Assembly: GCA_009667805.1 (NCBI GenBank)
Contig: CM019063.1
Location: 189,778,661 to 189,842,660, forward strand
DNA: 64,000 nt
Source of the DNA: Leptobrachium leishanense
Lineage: Eukaryota > Chordata > Amphibia > Anura > Megophryidae
Direction of reading: 5' to 3'
The notes under the pieces were generated by a model, which searched no databases, was not told where the DNA came from, and saw only the letters and a list, made by a program, of their open reading frames with translations. Of this stretch, positions 46,307-57,900 are shown piece after piece; positions within the stretch are counted from its first letter, which is position 1; the number at the start of each line of letters is the position of its first letter. The position numbers were made by a program, and so were the translations under genes.

Positions 46307-48381
46307 GTAATAATAATTATTTGCTCTACTACAAAGCGTGCATATTGCTTTTTTCCTCCTGTGTGAAAATGACTGTCTTTAAATTACAAATCATATGCCG
46401 TTCTATATAGGAGATGAGTCACCTCCTCTCTGGGACCTATGAAACGTGTTTCTCTATTGCTGGGCGCCATCCCATAGACAGATCATACAGAGCTGTCAAT
46501 CACAAGCATGAAATATTCACACACAGCATTCTTAGACCAGGAGACAAAGGCAGGGGGGGAGATGGGCCGAGGGCAGACACAAGCTGGTAAGAGACACCCT
46601 TACATCACCATAAAGTGAATTGTAAAGAAATGCTCTAATCAAATGTCTGAAATGCGCTGTTTAACAGAAAAGCTGTAATTCTGCAGGCTTTGCACGATGG
46701 CTGAGCAAATTAATGCTCATCCATATCTGTTAAAGGATTATATGAGATTTGGATCGCTATAGGAATATATGGTAATAAAGTTACAATAAAAAAAAGCATA
46801 TTCTGCTCCTTCCATTGGTGCAAAGTGCATAGCATAATGAACTAGAATCCATATGGGTACAGGATGTGATGGGGCAGCATTGCAAGAACTCAACCCCCAA
46901 AACGACATCATTGATCAGAACATAATACTACCTTATACAGGAAAGGCTTTATAATGCTAAATCGGAGAAAGATTGTGAGATTGTTAGAAAAAAAGCTAAG
47001 CCATTAGGAAAAGAATGTATTAGCCACTTGGAAACAAGATAAAAGCTGCAGCTTTACCAGGGTGGAGCTGAGATAAAGGTGTGAAAGAGAAGCAGATGTG
47101 GTGTGGGTTGTGGAGCCTCTGCCTTCTTCTGATTGCCTCCTTATGCAAGAGGTGTGAGGGAGTTAATAAGGCTCCACACTTAATGATTCATGTGGACTTG
47201 TCAAGGGGGTGCATGAAAGATAGAAAGGGGGGCTGTTAGATCTATTGGCGATAGTGTTTCTCTTACCTCTTTGACTGTGAATTTTTATCTGGATCAATTG
47301 TATAAATCATTGTTATTGGGAATGTTACATTCATTTCCTTTAAATTCTCTTGTAGAATTTCAGTTTGTATAGAAAACTGGAAAACTGTGCAAAAACAAGT
47401 TTTAAAACAAAAGCAGACCAGCTGCATACAGTCCTGCCTTGCCTTCATGTTCCATGCTATATGGTTAGAGCAACGTCCTTAGTTCCACTTTAGTAGAATT
47501 AAATATTAAAGAGTGGTTGATGACGGAGCGTCGGGATATACATACTATTATTATAGGCCAGACTTGGTGACCTACGCCTTCAGTGATATAATGCATTGTG
47601 ACAATATGAAGAAGACACTATGACATGTTGTACTTGTGGTACTGTGTATCCCATCTTTTATTTGGGATACTCATATTTAAAGTTGTAACTCAATGTCACC
47701 ACTGGTGTAACAGCAACTGTGGGTTACTGGTCTCCGCGGCCCGAGGACCAGACCCGAAACTACTACAGCTTTCCAATCAAGCAGATCTGCAGCAGTTTTT
47801 TGTCCTTCACAACCCTCAGCCAGAAGTTGAGGGAGTGCTGTATAATTCTAAGTAACTCTCCCCAAACACCAGACAAGACTTAGTGAAGGGAAGAAGATTG
47901 ATCTTTAATTTGAAATGGGGTCCAGTTATATGGGAAACAGGGAAGGGGAGATAAATTGACATAATTAACACAGCATATTGTCTATACAAAGGGGAATGAA
48001 AATCACTTAAGGAGATACAGCCATTTGACCAGTACACACTAGACAAGAGTAGCAAATAAACAACATCAAATCAATCTAAAGACAAGCAATCACACAGACA
48101 GCAAGACCAATAGGTCTACAGTAGATTACATATACAAACTAAACTTCTAAAGTACAATCAGTTTTGAGATAGCAATACATATAATGTCATTAATCCTTGT
48201 ATGCCCATTGTCTGTTAGAGTTGGCTTTGCCACACTGGTCCTTTGTCCCTTGGCAGGAGGCCAGCATCTACACTTCTCCAACAGGAAAAGAGGCTGTGTA
48301 TAGTGTTGTCAAGAGTGCCAAGGAGGGTGAGGGCACAAAGATGGAGGGAGCTTCGGTTACTACTGATATTTAAGGAACACT
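46307..48381. other. no recognised feature; possibly unique sequence
   Basis: Two kilobases have no transposon end, LTR or LINE motif and no coding frame that I trust. This is the longest apparently single-copy stretch in the window and the best place to look for conserved non-coding elements. Confidence 0.4.
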
Positions 48382-48384
48382 TAA

Positions 48385-48810
48385 GGCTAGGGTCAGACGA
48401 AAGCATTTTTCCCGCGAACGTGAAAAAGTGCGTCCGAACGCATTGACGTATTTTTTCCCAGAATGCGCAAAAACGGTCAGACGACGTGCATTTTCAGGCG
48501 TGATTTTGTACGGATCGTCAATAAAACTTTTTTTGCGTCTGGACGTTATGTAGGCTGGACTTTAGCAGCGTCTGACATCTCCTAATCACGCAAACACGCC
48601 GCTATGCCGCAGCTGCGCACTCAGTACGTCAGTACTAGCAGTTCAGCGTTCTCAGAAAAATGCGTTCAAATTCCACTTGCGTTGCACGGCCGGACTTTTG
48701 TGCGGCCGTACATCGTATATTGGCCGTCATTGCCCGTCATCTGCTGCTAGTGCGGCCGTAATTATGTGCGCCAGAACGCACGTTAAAAGTGCGCTGGTCT
48801 GACCCCAGCC
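48385..48810. mobile_element. Harbinger-like MITE, second good copy
   Basis: The termini are ggctagggtcagacgaaagc and, reversed, ggctggggtcagaccagcgc. The flanks are TAA on the left and TTA on the right, so the duplication is altered by one base or shifted. The interior matches 42703-43116 block by block. Confidence 0.75.
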
Positions 48811-48857
48811 TTAGAGTCACACCTAAGGATTCCTGGAATCATTAATCTACACATTAA

Positions 48858-49570
48858 CAGGGTTATTCAAAGAGAATCGAAAAGTCACCGCACGTTCGGT
48901 GACTTTTCGTTCTCGTCAATTCGGTGTTATTTGGCGATCCTGCGGTGTATTCAGCAAGCAACACAGGGCCGTCTTAGTGCAGGGAAAAGCCGTCGTAAAC
49001 CCGACAAAAACCACCGCAAAACCCGGCGAACACACACAGTAACCTGCAAAAACATCTGGATTAACCCCGCCGAACACGCCAGAGAAACCCGAGCAGCCGC
49101 CGATCACAGCGCAGAGCAGCCGCTGGAAAAACCCGACACGCAGACGAATGAGGTGAAAAAAAAAAGTATGCTTGAATGTTTGAAAAGTGAAACGCTGTTT
49201 GCAAAGAAACTACAGAACGAAAATGTCTGAAATTTACATATAAGATTCAATGAATGATAATAAAAAGGGCTGTTACAGAAAAAAAGAAAAAACGATTTAT
49301 AAAAAAAAAAAAAGCATCGAACAGCAGGGCAATTCGGCAATTTTTCACTGCTGGTTTTTGTTCTCTGAATAGACGAAGCATTGCTTCTCTATGGGAATTC
49401 ACTGCCCTCAAACAGGCACCGAACAGGCACCGTATGTGCAGGAAATTCGCCAGGATTTGGCAAACTGCCTGCTCTCTGAATAGTCGAATGGCCAGGAAAG
49501 GTAACCGTATGCTGAATTTCACTGTTCGGTTACCTTTCAGCCACAATTCGGATCTCTTTGAGTAACCCTG
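48858..49570. mobile_element. MITE with TAA TSD and cagggttattcaaagaga ends
   Basis: The termini are cagggttattcaaagagaat and, reversed, cagggttactcaaagagatc, with TAA on both sides (48855-48857, 49571-49573). The 3-bp duplication suggests Harbinger. A hairpin 'cgaaaagtcaccg'/'cggtgacttttcg' lies at 48879-48910. Confidence 0.68.
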
Positions 49571-50122
49571 TAAGTCTAGTCTTCAGTTGTTCTGTGAACA
49601 TCGAAAAATGTCTGAAATTTACATATAAGATCCAATGAATGATAATAAAAAGGTCTGTTACAGAAAAAAGAAAAAAACGATTTATAAAAAGAAACGAAAA
49701 AAAATTCGCAAAAAATCTCGAAAAATGCCTAAAAGATCCTAAAAAAAATCTATAAATAAAGATACTTTTTACTGCAGAATATTATAATCAACGGTTTATT
49801 AGATATTAAATTAAAAGAGGAATATTTTAACATTGAAGACTATGGGATTTGCCTGAATAAACCTGTCGAATGAAACCACCGAACAACAGGGAAATTCAGC
49901 AACTTTTCACTGCTGGTTTTTGTTCTCTGAATAGACGAAGCATTGCTTCTCTATGGGGATTTCACTGCCCACGAACAGGCACCGAACAGGCACCATATGT
50001 GCAGGCAATTTGCCAGGATTTGGCGTATTGCCTGCTCTCTGGATAGCCGAATGGTCAGGAAAGGTAACCGTACGCTGAATTTCACTGTTCGGTTACCTTT
50101 CGGATCTCTTCGAATAACCCTG
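49571..50122. repeat. partial tandem second copy of the MITE
   Basis: From 'atgtctgaaatttacatata' (49608) to 'aataaccctg' (50122) the sequence repeats 49223-49570 in the same orientation. It has an extra AT-rich segment (about 49690-49860) that is missing from the first copy. The flanking 'taagtctagtcttcagttgt' is also duplicated (49571 and 50123). Confidence 0.7.
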
Positions 50123-50610
50123 TAAGTCTAGTCTTCAGTTGTTCTGTGAAGAATAAAAAGTTCCTAGTATTTTCTGGTATTATGTGTTGGGATTTTACTG
50201 TTAATGACTAATTGCTTTTGTTCTGTGCATAACAATATGACATTGTATTAAGTAGTTCTAGGAAATGCTTAAGCTACAACTACAATACATCTTATAGAAT
50301 TCTTCATGGTTATAAAAAACGTAATTTTTGTATACAAAAGTTATACTCTTGAAAATTTGGTGTCAAAAAGTCATGCTTACTATTACAGCCCCTTTGATTT
50401 ATTCCTATGATATACGCATAGTGAGTGACCTCAGTGGCGATACATTTTTGGAATTACCATATGCACCAGTCTGTTGAAGAAAAAAAAAATATCTAGGCTA
50501 ATACTATGAAACACAATGGAACACCAAGGCTGGAGACCAAGTACATGGTAACAGAAAGTATCCATGATTAATTACATTTTTGTTGAAAATTTGATGTTCG
50601 TTTTGGAGAC
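50123..50610. other. no recognised feature
   Basis: This is AT-rich sequence with no gene. Confidence 0.4.
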
Positions 50611-50615
50611 GAATG

Positions 50616-51064
50616 TGTCACGACTCCCACTGCCGCATGAAAGCTAAAACCAGTGTTGCTCCTCCCTGACCACCTTGGCAGCACCATTCCTGTCTTTACC
50701 TGCAAGTTCCAGCCCAGGTTTTAGACGGAACTGGTCCTCTCGTCCCAGATTTCACTCCTGGTTTGTCCTGCCTGTTCCATCCGCAGGTGTGGTTCTCAGC
50801 AGTCTAATTGGGAGCAGGGAAAGGAAGCCACATCTGGGCCTCAGTGCGCCAGCATCGCCTAACACTTTGGTATAGCTACTCTGCAAGAAGCCTGTTCTCT
50901 TTCCAGTCTCGTTTTCCCTCCAGCTGTGTTCCCTCCAGCCAATCAGCCCTTTGTATTGTTTTCATCTAATAAACTCAACTTTAACCCTGTTCCATTGTCT
51001 GCCAGTTGTGTCACTTCAACCAGGGCTCATACCTTTGCCCCCTGGTAAACCATAAACCCTGACA
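50616..51064 (+). repeat. solo LTR with exact 5-bp TSD (gaatg)
   Basis: This 449-bp sequence starts TGTCA and ends TGACA, with AATAAA at 50968-50973. gaatg occurs at 50611-50615 and 51065-51069. No partner LTR is nearby, so it is the product of LTR-LTR recombination. It differs from the LTRs of elements A, B and C. Confidence 0.85.
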
Positions 51065-51938
51065 GAATGTGTCTGTTTTGATGTACAGGTTGAATACCCC
51101 TTATCTGGAATGCTTGGGACCCTGAACATTACAAATTTTCATCGGAGACACATTCCAAATGTCTGTCGGCGACATTTCGGTGCACTCTATATAACCCCCT
51201 AAATGTCAGACCAGCATTTAACAAGCTGATACAGTGTTGCAGTAAAAAAACGTAACGGCAACTGTAACTCCGTTTGGTTCAGTACATGGCACCATCTACT
51301 TGCCAAATATGTTAGTAAGTAGATAAAATTATTGGGAGTATTTTTAAATGTCTTTAAAGCGTACAACTAATTAAAAATGATTTTTCAAAAAAACACTGGT
51401 TCCCGACAATGTTTTTTTGGAAAATCACTTGGCAGTGAAGGGGTTAAAAAATATGTTGTAGGAAGGATTCATAAGTTAGCATGTTGTGCAAGTAGGACTA
51501 ATGAGTATTATGTGGCTGTCTTTCAGGAGTTGATAAGCAGCTAAAACAAACACAGGATGAGCATCCCTTATTCCAAATATTCAAGACCAGAACAATTTCG
51601 GATTCAGATACTTTCCAATTTTGGATTCCTGCCAGGAGAGTCTTGAGGGACAGGCTACACTGTGCCAGTGAGGACCATTCTGCACAGCCCCAATGAGGTC
51701 TTCATCGTTGCTACACAGCGTATCCCTTGAGAAACCTGCTGGTGCTGATGGGGTATGGTGGCATCTGGAAGAACGAGAGATAAGGAAAGAATGCCTACAT
51801 GTTTCTCTGTGAAATAAATGAGCTACATATCTACTCTCTAATATAACCCACCTTCATTCTGAATACTAGCATGACAGGTTCTTTAGTTACAGTTATTAAA
51901 AACTGCATTCATTTTCAGTTCACCTGTACGGAAAGCGA
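51065..51938. other. no gene; two Tigger/pogo-like fragments (tentative)
   Basis: The string 'caggttgaataccccttatc' (51086) follows a TA. A similar string, 'caggatgagcatcccttatt' (51552), lies in the same orientation. Both resemble the ends of Tigger/pogo elements as I remember them. They are not inverted relative to each other, so they do not form a simple element. Confidence 0.3.
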
Positions 51939-52459
51939 TTTTTTTTTTTTTTCAAATTGAAAAGTTTTTATTGTTTTATGCAAGGAAAGATACAATACAA
52001 ATTGAGCAAAATGAGAAGTTAAACAATGAGGCTTATCCATCATAGACAATACATTAAGCAAGTGTTGCAATATTAGCACTCCTATCGTAAGTAAAAATGT
52101 ATTTAACCTATAAATTGCAGAGGGTCATTTTTGGTAATCGGCCAACCGAAGAGTGAAGAAAAATCTTATTGCAATCCTCTGGTGTCGTAGGAGTGTATAA
52201 TAACAAGGAGAGGAGGGGAGAAAAAAGAAAGGAGGGGGAGAGAGAGAAGAAAAAAAAAAAAAGGGGGGAGGGGGGAAAGAATTAGAGGGTGAAGGGTTTG
52301 GTAGGAGGGGGTCCAGAAGGGTCGGAGTAAATATAATGCAGGAAGGGAGCAATATTGTCATAAATTTGTGTTTTTAAAGGCACACATAGGGACCTTTGGC
52401 AGGGGCTTACATCTGTCAGGTAGATCATTTGTTTCCTATATATAAGGAAACATTAGAGT

Positions 52460-53836
52460 CTAATGCTCCGTCATGGTAGGGTCCCCCCGACCTCCGTTGC
52501 CCTCCTCCAGCGCCTTCCTGAACTGTGCGGAGGAGCAGTAAGTTGACCAGTGGTACCACGTCTCTGTATAGAGTTGTGCTGCTTTTGTGGGAGATAGGGC
52601 TAGTTCCTCATTTGACCTCAGGGTTTCCATTCTGTCAATCAGTGTTTTTAGGGGGGGGAATCGAGGTTGTTTTCCAGTATAAAGGAATCAAGGATCTAGC
52701 CACCAGGAGTATACGCATTAGCACTGATTTCTTCATTGATTTCAACGAAAATGGGAGTTGCGATAGTAAGAATATTTGTGGTGTAAAGTCCAGGTCCACA
52801 TCTGTAGTATTGCGCACGAGATCTTGAATTCTCCTCCAGTATATTTGTATCAGAGCACATTCCCACCAAATGTGCAGATATGTGCCCATTGCGGTCGTGC
52901 ATCTCCAGCAGGTCGGGGATATAGTGATATTAAATGTGGCCATAAGGGCCGGAGTGCGGTACCAAAAGGTTAGGAGTTTGTAGGATGTTTCCTGCAACTT
53001 GGCGACCTGAGTACCTGAATGAGTAAGGGACAACGTACCAGACCATACTTCATCTGTTATGGAAGTATTAAGGGTGCGCTCCCAGCGGGACATGTATTCC
53101 GGAGGTTCATTGACCAGGTCACGCAGAAGACCATATAGTGTGGACACACCATGTGCTAACGGGGAGGTCCTTCGGCAAAGAGTCTCGAAGGAAGAAAGCG
53201 ATCTAGTTAGAGAGTTGTTGTTTGGTAAATTCCGCAAGAATGATTTAATCTGATGAAAATTAAAACGTTCTGCAAATGTAGGGACCGGCCGATCAGGTGC
53301 CTCTAAAGTTACAAAGGTTCCATTCCGTATTATGTGGTGGACCCCTATGTTTGGGGAATCCGTGAGGCGAATCGCTAATGATTGTAATATCTCAACTGGA
53401 AAATCTGGATTGTATCGCAAAGGTAGGAGGGGAGAAGGGTATGTAGACAGGGTATATTTTGTTCTAGCCTTGTGCCAGACGGTCAGCGTGTTGCCCACTG
53501 GGGAGAGTTCTTTCACATTGTTTTTAATAGCAGACCAGGGAAGCCACGGAAGAGTCCACATAGGGCAGTCGGCTTGCGCTTCCTCCAAGTCGAGCCACTT
53601 CTGCTCAGGGGAACCAGTCACCCAGTCAATCACTCTAGCTAGGTGCGTTGCGTAGTAATACAGGCTCGTGTCTGGGAGTGCGAGCCCCCCAGTCCGTTTC
53701 GATTTGCAAAGTACGTCATGCTTGAGTCTAGGACGAGTGTTCGGCCAAATGAAGGAAGAAAATAGCGTGCGTATCTCTTTATGAAATGATAGAGGAATGC
53801 AAATAGGGATCGTGTAGAATAAGTATAATAGGCCGG
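52460..53836 (-). pseudogene. LINE ORF2, C-terminal part
   Basis: The frame enters at the insertion point in the same phase as the N-terminal part; the Gly codon of the duplicated gccgg is in register on both sides. It continues with SFHKEIRTLFSSFIWPNTRP, RTGGLALPDTSLYYYATHLA and the Cys/Trp/His-containing HIWWECALIQIYWRRI. One extra base in a C run (eight G on the plus strand at 52651-52658) shifts the frame and gives a premature stop at 52635. The other frame continues the family-like C-terminus (METLRSNEELALSPTKAAQL) to a stop at 52460. Confidence 0.87.
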
Positions 53837-54954
53837 TGTCACGGGTGATCAAGGGATACTGTGTTTTCAGAATGATGGGAACCCAGAGAGCGGAGTATGC
53901 CAGATCGTATGAGCCACTACACGAAGGGTGAGATAAATTGAACAACCTTATTCGTGATAGTAACCGAGACGTCGGGAGTAAGTAGGATAGACGTGGAGGC
54001 GTAGCTAGCAGAGGCTTGACACGGCGATCAGTAGGTAAACATAGAATACTGAGATGTAAGGATAATGTCATATGGGGTTCGTAGTACTCACGGTAAGTTG
54101 GCACTCGTGGTAGGTTGTGGTTCTGGAGCAGATGAGGAGACTGTAGGCGTAGCGGTAAACTGAGGCCTCTGGAGCAGGTGAGGATACTGTAGATACTACG
54201 GTATGTTGAGGTCTTTGGAGCAAGTGAGGAGACTGTATATGCTGCGGTATGTTGAGGTCTTTGGAGCAGGTGAGGAGACTGTAAATGCTGCGGTACGCTG
54301 AGGTCTTTTGAGCAGGTGAGGAGACTGTAGATGCTGCGTTACGCTGAGGTCTTTGGAGCAGATGAGGAGACTGTAGATGCCACGGTATGCTGAGGTCTTT
54401 TGGAGCAGGTGAGGAGACTGTAGATGCCGCGGTATGCTGAGGTCTTTTGGAGCAGGTGAGGAGACTGTAGGTGCCACGGTATGCTGAGGTATTTGGAGCA
54501 GGTGAGGAGACTGTAGATGCTGCGGTACGCTGAGGTCTTAGGAGCGGGTGAGGAGACTGTAGATGCCGCGGTATGCTGAGGTATGTTGAGGCTCAAGAGC
54601 TGGCTAAAAGACTGTGAACGCTGCAATATACATAAGGCAGAGAGTATACAGTTCAGGTAGCAAACTCAATAATTGGGCGATACTCACAGTCCCGCGGTTT
54701 CTTTTAAGCTGGTCCCCGCCTTGTCTTAGTATCTGGCGTCTGACGTCATCTCTCGGCGCCGAGGCCATCCAACCTTTTCCATAGCCTTCTTCGATGTGGC
54801 GCGCATGCGTGTGCCGGCCGTTGCCTAGCAACGAGGCGTCGGGGAACAAACCGCGGCAATAACGCCGGCTGCTTGTAGGTTGTTAGCGATGGTATAGATG
54901 GCATCATGGATGGGTCCGGCGGCGGTCAGACGACACCAAGGGGCGATCCTGACA
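53837..54954 (-). repeat. 3' LTR of element B (1118 bp)
   Basis: This is nearly identical to 59266-60428. The regular units start at 54253, 54299, 54345, 54391, 54438, 54485 and 54531. I noticed only scattered substitutions, for example g/a at 53880 against 59309. Confidence 0.95.
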
Positions 54955-57900
54955 GGGCCCCCCACCAAGGCGACCTCTCCGAGGGCGATCAGGATGAACA
55001 GCGTGGAAACGCCGGACGAGGGCAGGAGCGCGGACCTCACGATACGATATCCAGGAGTCATCCTCCGCACCATAGCCCTTCCAACGGATCAAGTATTCTA
55101 GGCTACGTCGGTGCCATCGCGAATCCAGTATAAGTTCCACTTCATATTCATCGTCCGCTACGGTGGACACAGGTCCGGGAGTGGCCAGAACTCTGCTAGG
55201 AAATGGGTCAGGGGTCATAGATTTTAGCAGGGACACGTGAAACACAGGGTGTATCCTCAACGTAGGTGGCAGACGTAATTTGACGACCACAGGAGACAGT
55301 ATCTTCTCGATAGAAAAGGGGCCGAGAAAACGGGGACCTAGTTTACGAGAAGGACAAGACAATTTCACGTTAGCTGATGACAACCATACCTTGTCTCCTA
55401 TATGATACACAGGGGCGGGCCTCCGGTGACGGTCTGCATAGAACTTGAACCTTTGTTGTGCCTTCAGCAGCTCGGCTCTGACAAGGCGATAGTTTCTATG
55501 AATATTTGACAATCGCTCATCAGCTTTCGGAACATTGGTTTCGAGGGGTGACCCTGGTAACATGGAAGGGTGATAACCAGAATTGATGAAGAAAGGCGTC
55601 ATAGTCGTAGAGCGTTGTACCTGGTTGTTATAATTGAATTCAGCCAGTGGTAGGTACGAGGACCAGTCATGTTGGAGATAGGATATATAGCAGCGTAAGT
55701 ATTGTTCAAGGATTCCGTTGGTACGTTCCGTCTGTCCATTAGCTTGAGGATGGTATGCAGAGGTTAGGGCTTGGGTGATATGTAATCCTTTACAGAATGC
55801 TCTCCAGAAACGTGCCGTGAATTGCGTGCCTCTGTCGGTTATGATGGTAGAAGGTAATCCATGAAGACGGAAGACCTCTCGGATAAAGACTGAGGCAGTT
55901 TCTGCCGCGGTAGGGAGGCCTACCAGGGGAATAAAATGTGCCATCTTCGTAAACCTATCCACCACCACCATGATGGTGTCATATGTTGCTGATTTGGGTA
56001 GTTCTACTATAAAGTCCATGGCTATATCAGACCAAGGAACAGAAGGTACGGGTAATGGTTGTAGTAGTCCTTGAGGTCGGCGTCTTGATGCTTTCATACG
56101 TATACATGTAGGACAATTTATAACATACTCGGTAATGGTTTTGGACATATGTGGCCACCAGAAGGATCTTTCAATTATATCAATGGTTTTATGGACGCCT
56201 CCGTGGCCTCCTAAGGTAGAGTCGTGAAAATGTTGTAGTACTGTGGTTACTACTAAAGGTGGTACATATATTTTCTTTCGGTGTAACAGGAATCCGTCTT
56301 TTTCTGTAAAAGATATTCCCATGGGGGCTTCCTGTAGAGAAGGGGTGTTATCAGTGATCACTTGCCATAGAGTTTTTTCTTGTGTCAAAAAACAGGTAAG
56401 CGGTAGTATGGTTCCTTGTTCTCGATTTGTTTCCGGGTTGCCTATCCTAGATAGGGCATCAGCTTTTCCGTTTTTATTACCCGGCCTGTAAGTGATATAT
56501 AAATCGAAACGGCTGAAAAAGAGGGCCCACCTGGCTTGTTGAGGTTTTAGTCTGCGAGCCTTCTGTAAATACTCTAGGTTTCTGTGGTCGGTGAATACAG
56601 TCACCGGATGGCGGGCGCCTTCGAGTAGATGTCTCCAATCTTCTAAAGCCATTTTAATGGCTAGGAGTTCTCTTTCCCCTACATCATAGTTGCGTTCAGC
56701 CGGGGATAGACTTTTAGAAAAATAACACACTGGATGTATTCGTCCAGTTTCTATCCGTCTTTGGGAGAGTATAGCCCCCACGGCGAATTCGGAGGCGTCT
56801 ACTTCCATTATATAGGGGTATGTAGGGTCTGGTAAGGCTAATATGGGCGCTTCGGTGAACATTTTTTTTAACTTAAGGAAGGCTCGTTGTGCGTCTCCCA
56901 TCCAAGTAAGTACGACACCTTGTCTTGTTAGCATAGTGAGGGGGCATATAACCTTAGAAAAATTTCTTATGAACTTCCGATAGAAGTTACAGAATCCTAT
57001 GAAGCTTTGAACCCCCTTTTTATTTGCTGGGACTGGCCAGGTGGCTACAGCCTCGGTTTTAGCTGGATCCATGCGGATGTATCCTGGGCTGATAATGAAT
57101 CCAAGAAACTCTATGTTATCGGTATCAAAAGTACATTTTTCGGCCTTGGCATATAGTCTGTGTTCCTGTAGTCTATGTAACACTGTTTTTACATGTGTTC
57201 GGTGAACCTCCAGGTTTTCAGAATATATCAGTATGTCATCCAGGTATATGATGATATAGTTGTCTAGTATATCTCGGAAGATGTCGTTCAGGAAGCGCTG
57301 AAATGTGGCAGGAGCGTTACATAGCCCATATGGCATTACCATATACTCGTAATGACCGTAGCGAGAATGGAAGGCAGTTTTCCATTCATCCCCATCTTTG
57401 ACGCGTACAAGATTGTAGGCTCCTCGTAAATCAAGTTTCGTGAATACCGTAGCCATACGTAGACGATCCATTAACTCAGATATTAGGGGGAGAGGATATT
57501 TGTTTTTAACTGTGATAGCATTTAGGGCTCTGTAATCGACGCAGCGCCGAAGTCCTCCATCCTTCTTTCCCACAAAGAAAATAGGTGCTCCAGCCGGTGA
57601 GGTGGATAGTCGTATGAAACCTTTCTGTAGATTTTCGTCAATATATTCTTTTAGTACCAGCAATTCAGGCTCCGATAGGGGGTAAATCCTCCCGTATGGA
57701 ACTGGTGCCCCGGGTAACAGATCTACGGAGCAGTCGTAAGGTCTGTGAGGGGGTAGAGTATCAGCACCTTTTTTCTCGAATACATGACTAAAGGATCGGT
57801 ATGGTTCAGGTATCTCGATACACAGGGCTACGGTAGGTTTCATAGAGGTATGTAGATCTGTAGCTGGTACCGTATCGTCCGTTGCGAAGGTGACGGTACC

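Noticed and set aside
51086..51640. A complete Tigger/pogo element
   Set aside because: The two related strings point the same way instead of forming inverted ends, and no TA duplication pairs them.
54196..54626. Repetitive frames rich in SSPAPKTSAYRSIYSLL-type sequence, also at 59768-60100 and 3606-4034
   Set aside because: These are translations of the LTR tandem units. No evidence of expression or domain.
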